DNA of 64,000 nucleotides from JAKANT01 sp035502095. GTDB lineage: Bacteria; Pseudomonadota; Gammaproteobacteria; Burkholderiales; Burkholderiaceae_F. Below, one piece after another: positions 17,158-25,641 of this stretch. The DNA lies in assembly GCA_035502095.1 (NCBI GenBank), contig DATJUX010000043.1, positions 62,001-126,000 of the forward strand. The letters run 5' to 3'. The stretch's first letter is position 1. Each line of letters starts with the position of its first letter. A program made the position numbers and the translations under genes. The notes beneath the pieces were generated by a model that worked only from the letters and a program-made list of their open reading frames with translations, was not told the DNA's origin and did no database searches.

Positions 17158-18806
17158 CGCAACTGATCCGGCTTCCCCAGTGGCAGGCATTGGAGGCCGA
17201 GCGCCAGGCGCTCGCGGGATTCCATCTGCGCGCGGCGTTCGGCGCCGACCCGCAGCGTTACGGCCGTTTCGCGCGCACGCTCGCGGCAGGCGAAGCGCGC
17301 CTGGTGCTCGACTTCTCGAAGCACCGCATCGAAGCGCGCACCCTTGAGTTGCTGCTGGAACTCGCGCATGCCCGCGGGTTGCGCAAGAGCATCGATGCGA
17401 TGTTCGCCGGCGAGCGCATCAATGTGACCGAGCGGCGCTCGGTGTTGCACGTCGCGTTGCGCGATCTTTCGAATCGGCCGCTGGTCGTCGACGGTGTCGA
17501 CATCAAGCCGCCGGTGGCTGCCGTGCGCGAACGCATGCTCGATCTCGCCGAGCGCGTGCGCGACGGCCGCTGGACCGGGCATACCGGCGCGCCCATCACC
17601 GACGTTGTCAACATCGGCATCGGCGGCTCCGATCTCGGCCCGCAGATGATCACGGTCGCGCTCGCGCCGTACCACGACGGACCGCGCGTGCACTTCGTCT
17701 CCAACGTCGATCCCGAGCACCTGCGCTCGACCCTGGCGCGGCTGAATCCGCCCAGCACGCTGTTCCTGGTGGCATCGAAAACGTTCACCACGATCGAGAC
17801 GATGACCAACGCGCGCGCGGCGCGCAACTGGGTGGTCAAGGCCCTCGGCACGGAAAAGGCGACCGAACGCCACTTCGTCGCGCTGTCGACCAACGCGAAG
17901 GAAGTGGCGGCGTTCGGCATCGCGCCCGCCAACATGTTCGAGTTCTGGGACTGGGTCGGCGGGCGCTATTCGCTCTGGTCGTCGATCGGTTTGCCGATCG
18001 CGGTCGCGATCGGCAAGTCCCGCTTCCTGCAACTGCTCGCGGGCGCGCACGCGTTGGACGAGCACTTCCGCACGGCGGAGTTCGGCCAGAACCTCCCGGT
18101 GCTGATGGGATTGCTCGGCATCTGGTACGCGAACTTCTGGGGCGCGGCGAGCCACTCGATCGCACCGTACTCGCAGCACCTCGCGCGGTTCGCGGCCCAC
18201 CTGCAGCAGGTCGACATGGAGTCGAACGGCAAGCGTGTCGACCTCGAGGGCGAGCCGGTCGACTACGAAACCGGGCCCGTGATCTGGGGCGAACCGGGCA
18301 CGAATGGGCAGCACGCGTACTTCCAGCTGCTGCAACAGGGGCCGGCGCTGATTCCGGTCGACTTCATCGCCGCCGCCGAGTCGCCGTTTGCCGACGACGC
18401 GCAGCATCGCATCCTGCTCGCGAACTGCTTCGCGCAGTCGGCGACGCTGGCGATCGGCAAGACCGCCGACGAGGCCTGCGCCGAGATGATCGCCGCGGGG
18501 ATGAACGAGCAGGAAGCGCGTCGCCTCGCGCCGCACCGCGAGTTCCCGGGCAACCGCCCGAGTTCGACCCTCCTCGTGCGGCGCTTCGATCCGTTCACGC
18601 TCGGCCTGCTGACCGCGCTCTACGAGCAGAAGGTGTTCGTGCAGGGCGCGATCTGGGGCATCAACTCGTTCGACCAGTGGGGCGTGGAGTTGGGCAAGCA
18701 GATCGCGACCAAACTCGCCGGCGCATTGAACGATGCGAACGCTCCGGTCGACGCGGCCTCCACCGGCATCGTCGGTGCGTGGCGCGAGATGCGTGGGAAG
18801 AGCTGA
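17154..18806 (+). CDS. pgi: glucose-6-phosphate isomerase
   Basis: This cytoplasmic enzyme interconverts glucose 6-phosphate and fructose 6-phosphate. It has 550 residues, as in the bacterial long form. Signatures are NIGIGGSDLGPQMI, LFLVASKTFTTIETMTNA (phosphosugar loop), GGRYSLWSSIGLPIA and the C-terminal GINSFDQWGVELGKQ. The catalytic Glu lies in the MESNGKRVD neighbourhood. ATG 17154 overlaps the preceding small gene by 4 bases. The longer frame starting at 16614 is a shadow of that upstream gene. Confidence 0.98.
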   Translation: MTQLIRLPQWQALEAERQALAGFHLRAAFGADPQRYGRFARTLAAGEARLVLDFSKHRIEARTLELLLELAHARGLRKSIDAMFAGERINVTERRSVLHVALRDLSNRPLVVDGVDIKPPVAAVRERMLDLAERVRDGRWTGHTGAPITDVVNIGIGGSDLGPQMITVALAPYHDGPRVHFVSNVDPEHLRSTLARLNPPSTLFLVASKTFTTIETMTNARAARNWVVKALGTEKATERHFVALSTNAKEVAAFGIAPANMFEFWDWVGGRYSLWSSIGLPIAVAIGKSRFLQLLAGAHALDEHFRTAEFGQNLPVLMGLLGIWYANFWGAASHSIAPYSQHLARFAAHLQQVDMESNGKRVDLEGEPVDYETGPVIWGEPGTNGQHAYFQLLQQGPALIPVDFIAAAESPFADDAQHRILLANCFAQSATLAIGKTADEACAEMIAAGMNEQEARRLAPHREFPGNRPSSTLLVRRFDPFTLGLLTALYEQKVFVQGAIWGINSFDQWGVELGKQIATKLAGALNDANAPVDAASTGIVGAWREMRGKS

Positions 18807-18979
18807 GGCGGACAACACCCCCGCCGTGTCATCCTGAGCCCAAGGCGAAGGATCTCCGCCATCGAGGCGCCGAGATCCCTCACTCCGTTCGGACGACATT
18901 CGAGGTGGTTGCCTTCGTCCATCCGCGCCCATCCGCGTAATCCGCGTCCGGCAATTTTCTCGTCGTTAAAATCGAACGC
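18807..18979. other. pgi-dnaE spacer with dispersed repeats
   Basis: This spacer holds a common intergenic motif (TGTCATCCTGAGC...GAAGGATCT, 18828-18853) and a half copy of the ATCCGCG repeat family at 18918-18951. The dnaE promoter should lie here; AATTTTCTCGTCGTTAAAAT just before the dnaE ATG is the only AT-rich stretch. Confidence 0.45.
18918..18951 (-). repeat. ATCCGCG repeat, half copy
   Basis: Three ATCCGCG units (ATCCGCGCCC, ATCCGCGTA, ATCCGCGTCC) in tandem match the right arm of the palindromic elements at 40751-40817, 57548-57618 and 63345-63424. The left arm is missing. Confidence 0.6.
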
Positions 18980-21900
18980 ATGTCGAGCGGCTTCGTTCAT
19001 CTGCGCCTGCATTCCGAGTTCTCCGTTGTCGATGGGCTGGTGCGGATCAACGATGCGGTCGACGCGGCGGTGGCCGATGGGCAGGGCGCGCTCGCGCTGA
19101 CCGACAGCGCGAATCTGTTCGGCGCGGTGCGCTTCTACTCGCGTGCGCGCAAGAAGGGCGTCAAGCCGATCATCGGTTGCGACGCCTGGATCACGAACGC
19201 CAGGGAGCGTGAGGCGCCGCACCGGCTGCTGCTTCTCGCCGCCGATCGCACCGGCTATCGCAACCTGTGCGAGTTGCTCACGCGCGCATGGCTCGAGAAC
19301 CAGCACCGCGGCCGCGCGGAGATGCGCCTGCAGTGGTTCGCCGAGGGTTTTTCGCAAGGACTGATCGCGCTCTCCGGCGGGCCGCAAGGCGAGATCGGCG
19401 CGTTTCTCGCAGCCGGCAACCCCGCCGGCGCGCGCTCGGCGGCGACGCGCCTCGCCGAACTGTTCCCCGACCGCTTCTACATCGAACTGCAGCGTGCCGG
19501 CAGGCCCGGCGACGCGGCCTATGTGCAGCGCGCGCTCGCGCTGGCCGCCGAGTGGCGCCTGCCCGTGGTGGCGACGCATCCCGTGCAGTTCCTGCGCCGC
19601 GACGAGTTCCAGGCGCACGAGGCACGCGTGTGCATTGCCGAGGGCTACACGCTCGGCGACCCGCGCCGCCCGCGGCGGTACACGGAGGAGCAGTACCTCA
19701 AGACGCGCGCGGAAATGGAGGACCTGTTTGCCGACGTCCCCGCTGCGCTCGCCAACAGCGTTGAGATCGCCAAGCGCTGCAATCTCGAGCTGACGCTCGG
19801 CAAGGCGCGCCTGCCCGAGTACCCGACACCGCCGGGCGTCACGCTCGACCAGCATTGCCGAGACCTTGCCGCGCACGGGCTCGAACGCAGGCTCGCGCTG
19901 CTCTATCCGGACCAGGCGGCGCGCGACGCCCAGGAGCCGCGTTACCGCGCGCGGCTCGACCTGGAACTCGCGACGATCGCGAAGATGGGCTTCTCCGGCT
20001 ACTTCCTCATCGTCGCCGACTTCATCAACTGGGCCAAGGAGAACGGCGTTCCAGTCGGTCCCGGGCGCGGGTCGGGTGCCGGTTCGCTGGTGGCGTATTC
20101 GCTCGGCATTACCAACCTCGACCCGCTGCGCTACGACCTGCTGTTCGAGCGCTTCCTCAATCCGGAGCGCGTGTCGATGCCGGACTTCGACATCGACTTC
20201 TGCCAGGACAACCGCGACCGGGTCATCGAGTACGTCAAGCGCAAGTACGGTGCGCAGGCAGTGTGCCAGATCGCGACGTTCGGCACGCTCGGTGCGAAGG
20301 CGGTGGTGCGCGACGTCGGGCGCGTGCTGGACTTGCCCTACACGAAGTGCGACCAGCTTTCCAAGCTGATTCCGCACAACCCGGTCGATCCGTGGACGCT
20401 CGATCGCGCGCTGGCCGACGAGCCCGCATTCGCCGAGGCGGTGAAGGGCGACGAGGAGTATCAGAGGATCATCGAACTCGCGCGTCCGCTGGAAGGGCTG
20501 ACGCGCAATGTCGGCATGCACGCGGGCGGCGTGCTGATCGCGCCCGGCAAGCTGACCGAGTTCTGCCCGCTCTATTGCGCTGCGGGCGCGCAGGACGCGG
20601 CGGTGAGCCAGTTCGACAAGGACGACGTCGAGGCGATCGGACTCGTGAAGTTCGACTTCCTCGGCCTCACCACGCTCACCATCCTCGAATACGCGTTGGA
20701 GTACGTGCGCAAGCTCGATCCGTCGTCCGCGCTTTCGCTGGACGCGATTCCGCTCGACGATCCTCCCACCTACGAGATCTTCCGCGCTGCCAACACCGCC
20801 GCGATCTTCCAGTTCGAATCGCGTGGCATGCGCGACCTGCTCAAGCGCGCCAAGCCGGACAAGCTCGGCGACCTGATCGCGCTCAACGCGTTGTTCCGGC
20901 CCGGCCCGATGGAGCTGATTCCCGATTACGTCGAGCGCAAGCATGGACGCCAGCGTGTGGACTACCTCGACCCGCGCCTGAAGGAGATCCTCGACGAGAC
21001 CTGCGGGATCATGGTCTACCAGGAGCAGGTCATGCGCATCGCGCAGACCATCGGCGGGTATTCCCTCGGCGGCGCCGACCTGCTGCGGCGGGCGATGGGC
21101 AAGAAGAAGCCCGAGGAGATGGCGCAGCACCGCTCGATCTTCGTCGATGGAGCAGGGCGCAACGGCGTGAACGGCAATGCGGCCACCGAACTTTTCGACC
21201 TGATGGAGAAGTTCGCGGGCTACGGGTTCAACAAGTCACACAGCGCCGCCTATGCCGTCGTCGCTTTCCAGACCGCATACTTCAAGCGCCATCACCCGGC
21301 CGCGTTCTTCGCGGCAAACATGTCGGCGATCATGGGCGACACCGACAAGGTCAAGGAGCTGGTCGAGGACGCGAGAGCGAACGGCATCGCCATTTTGCCG
21401 CCCGACATCAACACCGGCGCCTACCGGTTCGAGCCGATCGACGCGAAGTCGGTGCGCTACGGACTCGGCGGCATCAAGGGAACCGGCGCCGGCGCGATCG
21501 AGGCGATCATCGCCGCGCGCGACGCGGGCGGGGCGTTCAGGGACCTGTTCGATCTGTGCGCGCGCGTCGACAAGCACCTGGTCAATCGCCGCGTGGTGGA
21601 AGCGCTCGTGCGCGCTGGTGCGCTCGATGCGCTGAATCCCGACCGCGCGACGCTGCTCGCGAGCGTCGGACGCGCCATGGAGAGCGCCGAGCACGCGCTC
21701 GCGCATGCCGGCCAGGAAAGCCTGTTCGGCGAACCCGCGCGATCGGACCAGCCGGCGATCGACTACGTGCCGGCCAGGGCATGGACCGATCGCGAGCGGC
21801 TCGCCAACGAGAAGCTCGCGCTCGGCTTCTACTTCAGCGGCCACCTGTTCGCCGAATTCGAACAGGAAGCGCGCAAGCTCGCGCCGACGCGGCTCGTGGA

Positions 21901-22465
21901 TGCCAGGCAGGGCGGGCGCGAGTCGGTCCGGCTGGCCGGCATCATCGTCTCGGCGCGCAGCCAGAACACGCGCCGCGGCCGGATGGGCGTGATCGTGCTC
22001 GACGACGGCACCGCGCAACTCGAGCTGATGGTCTTCTCCGAGCTCTACGACCGCAAGCGCGCGCTCCTGAAGGAGGACACGCTGGTGTTCGTCACCGGCA
22101 AGGTGCGTTTCGACGAATTCAACCAGCGCTACTCGATCAGCGCCGAGGACCTGATGGATCTGGGCGAGGCGCGGTCGCGTGCGGAAGCGCGCCTGCGCAT
22201 CGAACTCGACAGCGCGATCGACGTCGCCTCGCTCAAGGGTGCACTGCAGGCCTATCGCGTGCGCAACGGCACGCCGCCTGCTTCGCAGGACCGGGCGCCG
22301 AACGGAACCAGCCAGGGGTGTCGCGTCGTGGTCGGCTATCGAAACGGGGATGGCAGCGCGGACGTGACGCTGCCGGAAGAATGGCGGGTGCGACCGGACG
22401 AGACGCTGCTCGCCGAACTCAAGGCGCAGCCGCGGGTGCGGACCGCGTATTTCAAGTACGGGTGA
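18980..22465 (+). CDS. dnaE: DNA polymerase III alpha subunit
   Basis: This is the replicative polymerase catalytic subunit, 1161 residues, full length for DnaE1. The PHP domain opens with FVHLRLHSEFSVVDGLVR and ALTDSANLFGAVRFY. The polymerase core shows GPGRGSGAGSLVAYSLGIT and the catalytic Asp pair in MPDFDIDFCQD, then RNVGMHAGGVLIA, RPGPMELIPDY and GYGFNKSHSAAYAVVAFQTAY. The C-terminal OB fold carries GIIVSARSQNTRRGRMGVIVLDDGTAQLE. It is encoded alone, with a GC hairpin 10 bases past the stop. Confidence 0.98.
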   Translation: MSSGFVHLRLHSEFSVVDGLVRINDAVDAAVADGQGALALTDSANLFGAVRFYSRARKKGVKPIIGCDAWITNAREREAPHRLLLLAADRTGYRNLCELLTRAWLENQHRGRAEMRLQWFAEGFSQGLIALSGGPQGEIGAFLAAGNPAGARSAATRLAELFPDRFYIELQRAGRPGDAAYVQRALALAAEWRLPVVATHPVQFLRRDEFQAHEARVCIAEGYTLGDPRRPRRYTEEQYLKTRAEMEDLFADVPAALANSVEIAKRCNLELTLGKARLPEYPTPPGVTLDQHCRDLAAHGLERRLALLYPDQAARDAQEPRYRARLDLELATIAKMGFSGYFLIVADFINWAKENGVPVGPGRGSGAGSLVAYSLGITNLDPLRYDLLFERFLNPERVSMPDFDIDFCQDNRDRVIEYVKRKYGAQAVCQIATFGTLGAKAVVRDVGRVLDLPYTKCDQLSKLIPHNPVDPWTLDRALADEPAFAEAVKGDEEYQRIIELARPLEGLTRNVGMHAGGVLIAPGKLTEFCPLYCAAGAQDAAVSQFDKDDVEAIGLVKFDFLGLTTLTILEYALEYVRKLDPSSALSLDAIPLDDPPTYEIFRAANTAAIFQFESRGMRDLLKRAKPDKLGDLIALNALFRPGPMELIPDYVERKHGRQRVDYLDPRLKEILDETCGIMVYQEQVMRIAQTIGGYSLGGADLLRRAMGKKKPEEMAQHRSIFVDGAGRNGVNGNAATELFDLMEKFAGYGFNKSHSAAYAVVAFQTAYFKRHHPAAFFAANMSAIMGDTDKVKELVEDARANGIAILPPDINTGAYRFEPIDAKSVRYGLGGIKGTGAGAIEAIIAARDAGGAFRDLFDLCARVDKHLVNRRVVEALVRAGALDALNPDRATLLASVGRAMESAEHALAHAGQESLFGEPARSDQPAIDYVPARAWTDRERLANEKLALGFYFSGHLFAEFEQEARKLAPTRLVDARQGGRESVRLAGIIVSARSQNTRRGRMGVIVLDDGTAQLELMVFSELYDRKRALLKEDTLVFVTGKVRFDEFNQRYSISAEDLMDLGEARSRAEARLRIELDSAIDVASLKGALQAYRVRNGTPPASQDRAPNGTSQGCRVVVGYRNGDGSADVTLPEEWRVRPDETLLAELKAQPRVRTAYFKYG

Positions 22466-22474
22466 GGATTCATT

Positions 22475-22499
22475 CCCTCCCCCCGCTCGCGGGGGAGGG
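22475..22499. repeat. CCCTCCCCCCG hairpin element, copy 4
   Basis: CCCTCCCCCCG and CGGGGGAGGG pair around CTCG, located between the convergent 3' ends of dnaE and the next minus-strand gene. Its position suits a bidirectional transcript end. Confidence 0.6.
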
Positions 22500-22548
22500 T
22501 AGAGAGGTTGGCGGCGAAGAGGGACGCGTTGCGCTTCTTCGCCAGTCG

Positions 22549-23019
22549 CTAAAGCCCACCCAAGACAAGCGTCCTGAGGCACGCAAGATTGAGAACGGCG
22601 CCGACGAAAAGATCGGAAACCATGGCGACGTTCTGGAGTCGATTGCGCTGTCGCTGGAAGACATGGTTGATGCCGGCCAGCAGGCAGAAGAGGCCACCGG
22701 CGAAGGCAGCTGGCAGCCGCCACGCCGGCAGGAGAAGACCGGTCAGCGCAACGCTTCCGAGCGCCAGATTTGCGAAGCCGAGTTCGCGAGCGAGAACCAG
22801 CGATCCTCTTTCTCCCAATCCCAGGATGACGTCTGCCGTGTAAGCGGGCTGAAACACCTGGCGGAGGCCGGCCAACGTAAGACGAGCGCCGACCGCCCAA
22901 AAGCCGAACCACTTGATGGCCAGGGCGGCATGCGCCGCCTGCGGGAGCAGGCTCGTTTCGACCGCGATCGACGCCAAGGGGAGGACCAGCATCAGCGCCG
23001 CAACAGCCGCGTAGTACAT
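22549..23019 (-). CDS. small integral membrane protein (DUF6790-like)
   Basis: This 156-residue protein has about four hydrophobic helices: AAVAALMLVLPLASIAVE, ALAIKWFGFWAVGARL, ANLALGSVALTGLLLPAW and AAFAGGLFCLLAGINHVF. Between them lie QVFQPAYTADVILGLGERGS and an ARELGFAN motif that resemble the DUF6790 group of small membrane proteins. Function unknown. The upstream extension of the open frame is low-complexity Ser/Pro and is rejected in favour of ATG 23019 (MYYAAVAALM). It is the last of a run of minus-strand small genes and lies 17 bases from the next one. Confidence 0.72.
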   Translation of the reverse strand: MYYAAVAALMLVLPLASIAVETSLLPQAAHAALAIKWFGFWAVGARLTLAGLRQVFQPAYTADVILGLGERGSLVLARELGFANLALGSVALTGLLLPAWRLPAAFAGGLFCLLAGINHVFQRQRNRLQNVAMVSDLFVGAVLNLACLRTLVLGGL

Positions 23020-23035
23020 GGCAGCAGTCGGCAGC

Positions 23036-23323
23036 CTAGCCCCGAATGAGCACGAGCGTGCCGAGGATCGCGATCGCGCAACCCCAGAGCACGACGGCGA
23101 CCGGACGAAGACCGGGCGCCCGGGGCAGAGCCGCGAAACGCTGATGGACGAGGCGGTGACCGTCGACGACGTTGGGCGCGGCGAGGGCGGCGACCGCGCC
23201 GCAGGCGAGCAACAAAATGCCCACTGCGCGGTGGCTGCCGGACGAAAACACGTAAGCAAGGGCGCCAATCACGAATGACGCCATCACGAATATGACGGCG
23301 GCGAGGTTCAGACAACGTTTCAT
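23036..23323 (-). CDS. small membrane protein, unknown function
   Basis: Three hydrophobic segments are predicted in 95 residues from ATG 23323: LNLAAVIFVMASFVIGALAY, VGILLLACGAVAALAA and PVAVVLWGCAIAILGTLVLI. The middle contains NVVDGHRLVHQRFAALP. I do not recognise a family. It is closely spaced with the gene downstream (17 bases) and with the RDD remnant upstream (25 bases), suggesting co-transcription. Confidence 0.65.
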   Translation of the reverse strand: MKRCLNLAAVIFVMASFVIGALAYVFSSGSHRAVGILLLACGAVAALAAPNVVDGHRLVHQRFAALPRAPGLRPVAVVLWGCAIAILGTLVLIRG

Positions 23324-23348
23324 GCTTGGCCTCGCGTCAAGATTGCGG

Positions 23349-23834
23349 TCACGCTGCCGCTCGGGACTTCGGAGGGCGGGTGCGGATGACGAAGGTTTCG
23401 ACAGTGCGATCATGAACCGATTGTCGGTTCGTGTGCGTGAAGAACGGCACTAAGCCGAAGCCCGCCTCGATCGAAGACGCCGTATGACCCAGCGCACGCT
23501 CGATGCAATGCGACGGCGACATCCGGCTGTGGACCCGGGAAACCACGCGGATGCCCACGAGGCGCTTGCCAAGCGTGGCCCCCTTTCGGATGAACGTCGG
23601 TAGCCCGAAGTACGCGACCAGGCCGGCGAACGACAGGAGGGTCACGGGCGTCGAAGGTGAAGTCCAAGGGCTGCACGGACCTGCGGCCTGCGCTTGCAGA
23701 CCAGAGGATCAGCGCCGCCGGAAAGGGAAATAGATCGCGCTGTCGATCAAGTACGCCGTTGCGCGCGCGCCAAAGGACGCGAGTGGCAGGCCCTGGCGCC
23801 GCGCCTGCCACTCGACGTTTTGCGTGTAGTCAAC
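23349..23834 (-). pseudogene. RDD-family membrane protein, disrupted
   Basis: The two halves of an RDD domain are readable but not joined. The first half has LASFGARATAYLIDSAIYFPF (Arg and Asp of RDD) and ends at a TGA at 23709-23711. The second half starts at about 23650 with VTLLSFAGLVAYFGLP and continues GATLGKRLVGIRVVSR, typical of RDD proteins. Both halves are in one frame, but the intervening stretch reads as membrane sequence (PAALILWSASAG) in another frame. This points to two compensating indels or to assembly errors rather than a simple stop. No convincing start codon is present. Confidence 0.65.
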
Positions 23835-23956
23835 TCGGCGAATTGCGAGGCGGGTGCGCCGGCGAGCACTTCGATCGCGGCGAGCGGGACCACCATGGCG
23901 AGGGAAAAGGCACTGCTCGACGCAGCCGGCCGCTGCGCGTCCGGTGCAGCGAAGGA

Positions 23957-24637
23957 TCAGGTGTCGATTTCTGCGCGGGCAAGCGAGTAGCTCCAGCAAT
24001 ATGTGGCACAGCTCAGCTCACCTGCGGTCCGACTTCCGAGATCGCCATCGTGGATCAGTGTCTTCGCGCATTCGGCAACGGCGCTGGCATCGTATCCGGT
24101 GAGGATGAGCGCTGAGTCAACGCCGCGATCGGCACCTCTGATGCGCTGCTCGGTCGTCATCGCTGCCATTTGCGATCCCTGCAGCAGGTGGACGCTGCCG
24201 AGACCTGGTATGTCGGGAACAGGCGGAAGCCCCTGTTCGAGCAGCCAGCGGTGCAGCGGCGCGGCACGGGCCTCCTCGGGCGTGAAACGGATGAGGGCCG
24301 CGGCGCTACCCTGGCCAAACCCGAAGCTGCCGAGTACGGCGCAGAGTCCGCGGGTCATGCCCTTGTAGTGCGGCATCATTCTCCTGGTCCATGGCGTCGG
24401 ATTGTTCAGCCTTGTGATGTATGGCTCGGACGCCAGCGTCTCAAAGTTCTCAACTTCGTAGAGGACCATGTAGCGAGGCCCGCCCTTGGTGGCTGTCCAA
24501 CGTGTGCCCCGATGGAAGCCCGGAATCGACAGACGCTCCGGTAGATGCTCGTGTGTGTGCCAGCGATCGTGTTCCGCTATCGCGCCAGCTTCAACATCGA
24601 ATGACAGAAGCATCGCAGCTGATCCAAGCAAAGGCAT
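23957..24637 (-). CDS. EthD-like dimeric alpha/beta-barrel protein
   Basis: From ATG 24637 (MPLLGSAAMLLSFDVE) the protein has 226 residues and two similar halves. The first carries HDRWHTHEHLPERLSIPGFHRGTRW and YMVLYEVENFETLAS, a pattern seen in EthD/DUF4286-type ferredoxin-like barrels. The second half repeats the outline with LLEQGLPPVPDIPGLGSVHLL and SALILTGYDA. Such proteins often bind or modify small aromatic molecules, but no catalytic assignment is justified. It lies in the low-GC cassette patch; an extension upstream to 24697 crosses a possible degenerate attC and is rejected. Confidence 0.72.
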   Translation of the reverse strand: MPLLGSAAMLLSFDVEAGAIAEHDRWHTHEHLPERLSIPGFHRGTRWTATKGGPRYMVLYEVENFETLASEPYITRLNNPTPWTRRMMPHYKGMTRGLCAVLGSFGFGQGSAAALIRFTPEEARAAPLHRWLLEQGLPPVPDIPGLGSVHLLQGSQMAAMTTEQRIRGADRGVDSALILTGYDASAVAECAKTLIHDGDLGSRTAGELSCATYCWSYSLARAEIDT

Positions 24638-24672
24638 CGGGTTCCTTCGGATGTCGTGCGGTGACCCTCGAC

Positions 24673-24717
24673 GCCTACCGTCGAAATTGGCCGGCACGGC
24701 TCCACGCTACCGTAGGC
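24673..24717 (-). repeat. possible degenerate attC remnant
   Basis: GCCTAC and GTAGGC end the 45-base interval between two cassette-like genes. The reverse strand closes with TCGACGGTAGGC, the same ending as the better attC at 26040-26114. It is shorter than usual attC sites and its inner boxes are unclear. Confidence 0.25.
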
Positions 24718-24731
24718 GAGAAGCATCACCA

Positions 24732-25052
24732 CTACGCTTTCGCAGAAAGGGTCTTCTTGTATCTGGCTATCACAAAGAAGCCTAGCCCGAACAGCCCGAC
24801 CGAGAACAACCCAACTGAGAAGACGCCAATGGAGAAGATTCCGGCGGAAAAAACTCCTATCGCGAAGGTGCCAGCGGCAAAGATGCCTGCAGAAAAGTGT
24901 CCTGCTGCAATGACGCCTCGGGCAAAGTCGCCAGCAGCGAAGTAGTTCGAGACGAACTGCCCCGCCGAGTAAGGATCCCTTACGAAGAAGACGCCGACAA
25001 GAACCAAGATGATCGCCAAGGCCACCCCACCGTACTTCTTCAACGTACTCAT
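24732..25052 (-). CDS. membrane-anchored G-x-F pentad repeat protein
   Basis: The 106-residue protein has an N-terminal membrane helix (VALAIILVLVGVFFV, about 10-24). About thirteen five-residue units then run over residues 29-93, consensus [AS]-x-G-x-F: SAGQF, AAGDF, AAGHF, SAGIF, AAGTF, AIGVF, SAGIF, SIGVF, SVGLF, SVGLF, GLGFF. The periodicity and central Phe recall pentapeptide-repeat beta-helices, but Gly stands where those use Ala and the usual Asn/Asp is missing. The end is basic (RYKKTLSAKA). Function unknown. ATG 25052 follows a purine-rich ribosome site (AGGAGA). Confidence 0.75.
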   Translation of the reverse strand: MSTLKKYGGVALAIILVLVGVFFVRDPYSAGQFVSNYFAAGDFARGVIAAGHFSAGIFAAGTFAIGVFSAGIFSIGVFSVGLFSVGLFGLGFFVIARYKKTLSAKA

Positions 25053-25101
25053 CTGTGTCTCCTGATAAGTGTGCTGGCACGGGTGGAGGATGCCCTCCGC
25101 C

Positions 25102-25179
25102 GCCTAAGGCCAGTAACCGGCCTGAACGCCGGGTGCGCGGCTGCCGACACGAAGGCAAGTGTCGAATGAAAAGTCAGGC
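25102..25179 (-). repeat. degenerate attC-like site between cassette genes
   Basis: Read on the minus strand this 78-base interval starts GCCTGAC (consensus RYYYAAC), continues TTTTCATTCGACAC, has a stem CGACAC/GTGTCG, and ends CTTAGGC (consensus GTTRRRY). It sits between the stop of the 110-residue gene and the start of the G-x-F gene, as expected for a cassette junction, but both core boxes carry changes. Confidence 0.45.
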
Positions 25180-25198
25180 CTGCCGTTCATGCGGGCGG

Positions 25199-25531
25199 CT
25201 ACTCGTTTTCGTCGTCGACGATTTCATCGGCACAGAGATCCTCGACGACAGAATGCATCTCGATCGTGAACCATTGGCGAAACATCGCCAGCGTCCGGTT
25301 TTGCGGCCAGTCAGCCTCGTCGGTATGCCATCCATATAGCTCCCGCTCGAAGACCTCTGCGTACGCGGCACTCAGCGACTCCTCCGCCTCATCGTCGTCT
25401 TCGAACTCGGGGACGAGATACACCGTCTGCTCGCCTTCTATCGACGGCAGAACGCCGGAATCATCAAGGCCTGCCGCCCACTCGAGAAAAGGCCTCGCAG
25501 GGCGCACGATCAATACACCTCGATTCAGCAT
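25199..25531 (-). CDS. acidic cassette protein, unknown function
   Basis: This is a 110-residue soluble protein with a strongly acidic middle (VPEFEDDDEAEESL) and end (DLCADEIVDDENE). The N-terminal VLIVRPARPFLEWAAGLDD and central FERELYGWHTDEADWPQ with WFTIEMHSVVEDL look like a conserved small-protein family I have no name for. ATG 25531 lies 20 bases downstream of the attC core at 25552, the usual spacing for an integron cassette gene. The next cassette boundary follows its stop codon at about 20 bases. Confidence 0.75.
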   Translation of the reverse strand: MLNRGVLIVRPARPFLEWAAGLDDSGVLPSIEGEQTVYLVPEFEDDDEAEESLSAAYAEVFERELYGWHTDEADWPQNRTLAMFRQWFTIEMHSVVEDLCADEIVDDENE

Positions 25532-25551
25532 GCGCGCATCGCTCCTTTAAA

Positions 25552-25634
25552 CCCTAACGCCGGAATCGACCGCGCGACGGCACCGCCGCGCAGCGGACGC
25601 CAGCGGGGCGTCCGCGTTCAATGAAATGTTGGGT
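25552..25634 (-). repeat. attC recombination site
   Basis: On the minus strand the 83-base site opens with ACCCAAC (RYYYAAC) and closes with GTTAGGG (GTTRRRY-like). It contains ATTTCATTGAACGCGGAC and a perfect internal stem GCGGACGCC/GGCGTCCGC around CCGCT. The preceding gene's stop is 7 bases before it and the next gene's ATG 20 bases after it, the classical cassette layout. Confidence 0.75.
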
Positions 25635-25641
25635 GGCATGC

